The translations under genes and the position numbers were made by a program. DNA of 6,735 nucleotides from Flavobacterium sp. UBA6135 (GTDB lineage Bacteria; Bacteroidota; Bacteroidia; Flavobacteriales; Flavobacteriaceae), in the NCBI RefSeq assembly GCF_002428305.1, contig NZ_DIVJ01000049.1, positions 1-6,735 on the forward strand, in the 5' to 3' direction. Positions 6,441-6,735 of this stretch are shown here, piece after piece. Positions within the stretch are counted from its first letter, which is position 1. The number at the start of each line of letters is the position of its first letter. The notes under the pieces are model-generated. The model ran no database searches. It was not told the DNA's origin and saw only the letters and a program-made list of their open reading frames with translations.

Positions 6441-6545
6441 GTACGGACAGGTCGTGTACGGATAGGTCGTGTACGGATAGGTCGTGTACGGACAGGTCGT
6501 GTACGGACAGGTCGTGTACGGACAGGTCGTGTACGGACAGGTCGC
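6441..6545. repeat. Tandem array of seven 15-bp units
   Basis: The unit GTACGGACAGGTCGT starts at 6441, 6456, 6471, 6486, 6501, 6516 and 6531. Units 2 and 3 carry GATA in place of GACA, and the last ends GTCGC where it enters the palindrome at 6535. Each unit contains GTAC plus the left half of the palindrome (GGACAGGTCG), so the array is a run of half-palindromes ending in a complete one. Small open frames across it are by-products of the repeat. Confidence 0.95.
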
Positions 6546-6554
6546 GACCTGTCC
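6535..6554. repeat. REP-like palindrome, copy 3, ending the tandem array
   Basis: An exact copy of the 20-bp palindrome, preceded by GTAC, formed by the last array unit and its inverted half GACCTGTCC. It is separated by 24 bases from the next copy, a paired arrangement like that of BIMEs. Confidence 0.92.
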
Positions 6555-6578
6555 TATTCAAATTCCATCACCCCATGA

Positions 6579-6600
6579 GGGACAGGTCGCGACCTGTCCC
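6579..6600. repeat. REP-like palindrome, copy 4, extended to 22 bp
   Basis: The same 20-bp core (6580-6599), extended by one G:C pair on each side. Unlike the other three it is preceded by TGAG, not GTAC, and has no 15-bp repeats beside it. It is the rightmost palindrome in the window. Confidence 0.92.
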
Positions 6601-6614
6601 CACCCCTACAAACA

Positions 6615-6663
6615 AAAAAATGCCTCAATCACAGCTTATCATTCTGTAAAAGAGGCATTTTTT
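6615..6663. terminator. Bidirectional rho-independent-type terminator
   Basis: AAAAAATGCCTC (6615-6626) pairs perfectly with GAGGCATTTTTT (6652-6663). The 25-base loop holds a smaller ACAG/CTGT stem (6631-6634 with 6644-6647). Both strands end in a T-run, so it can stop transcripts from either side. It could end cas1-cas2 read-through from the left, or a small RNA entering from the right. Confidence 0.7.
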
Positions 6664-6735
6664 ATCACGATATAACACTATATTCTCTTGAGTAGTAGAA
6701 GGTAACAGGCCAACTAATATCGTGTTTTCTAATCT
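6615..6735 (-). ncRNA. Possible 3' part of a tracrRNA, or edge of the CRISPR array
   Basis: No coding frame is convincing at the right edge. Read leftward, the last 72 bases enter directly into the terminator hairpin, the arrangement expected of a tracrRNA 3' end. They contain an 8-bp inverted repeat (CACGATAT 6666-6673, ATATCGTG 6717-6724) and a small AT-only hairpin near 6673-6686. Position supports a CRISPR-linked element: the array or leader usually follows cas2 in type II-C loci, and only the RAYT and its repeats intervene. The final 20 bases (6716-6735) could equally be the first part of a repeat cut by the window edge. No second copy exists here, so neither reading is proven. Confidence 0.3.

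Noticed and set aside
6441..6600. A CRISPR array close to cas1-cas2
   Set aside because: The repeats are 15 bp and directly contiguous, with no unique spacers between them. They are half-palindromes of the REP element. Nowhere in the window are there 25-50 bp direct repeats with regular spacers.
6126..6675. Two plus-strand open frames (6126-6578 and 6484-6675) encoding repeats such as TGRVRTGRV
   Set aside because: One runs antisense through the transposase gene and both exist because the 15-bp units contain no stop in any register. There is no promoter, and composition is that of the repeat.
1..6735. tRNA or rRNA genes
   Set aside because: No cloverleaf with a conserved T-arm or anticodon pattern and no ribosomal RNA sequence was recognised on either strand.

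Overview
The window looks like a low-GC Bacteroidota chromosome, most likely Flavobacteriaceae and probably Flavobacterium or a relative. The basis is: AT-rich intergenic DNA; little or no Shine-Dalgarno sequence; -33/-7 promoters of the TTTG / TAnnTTTG kind; a 7TMR-DISM hybrid histidine kinase; a secreted Ig/HYR-like repeat protein; and Cas1/Cas2 sequences of the type II-C kind typical of this phylum. Genus is inference.

Left part (1-4194). A large secreted multidomain protein is read leftward and runs off the window edge (1-1327). A 280-base AT-rich gap follows. Then comes a 192-bp MITE-like element (1608-1799) with perfect 19-bp terminal inverted repeats and a short flanking direct repeat. 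That direct repeat includes the stop codon of the next gene. The next gene is a 796-residue membrane hybrid histidine kinase (1804-4194, minus strand) that appears to start at TTG.

Right part (4195-6735). After a 337-base gap, cas1 and cas2 (4532-5763, plus strand) form a tight adaptation module. There is no cas9 upstream, where it normally lies in type II-C loci. A REP-associated tyrosine transposase (RAYT, HUH/Y1 family; 5760-6347, minus strand) converges on cas2, and the two stop codons overlap. Four exact copies of one 20-bp palindrome lie at 4440, 6180, 6535 and 6580: one in front of cas1, one inside the RAYT reading frame and two upstream of the RAYT. The first three sit in or beside short tandem repeats with a 15-bp step. 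The window ends with a bidirectional terminator hairpin and about 70 bases that could be a tracrRNA 3' part or the edge of a CRISPR array.

How the parts may work together. Cas1-Cas2 would integrate spacers, but no effector or array is visible here. The RAYT and its palindromes probably form a REP/BIME system that has entered the CRISPR locus and now brackets cas1-cas2. The most unusual feature is the 15-bp duplication step, seen at three palindrome sites even where the duplicated sequence differs. In the transposase this step equals five codons, so a roughly 33-residue expansion keeps the frame open.
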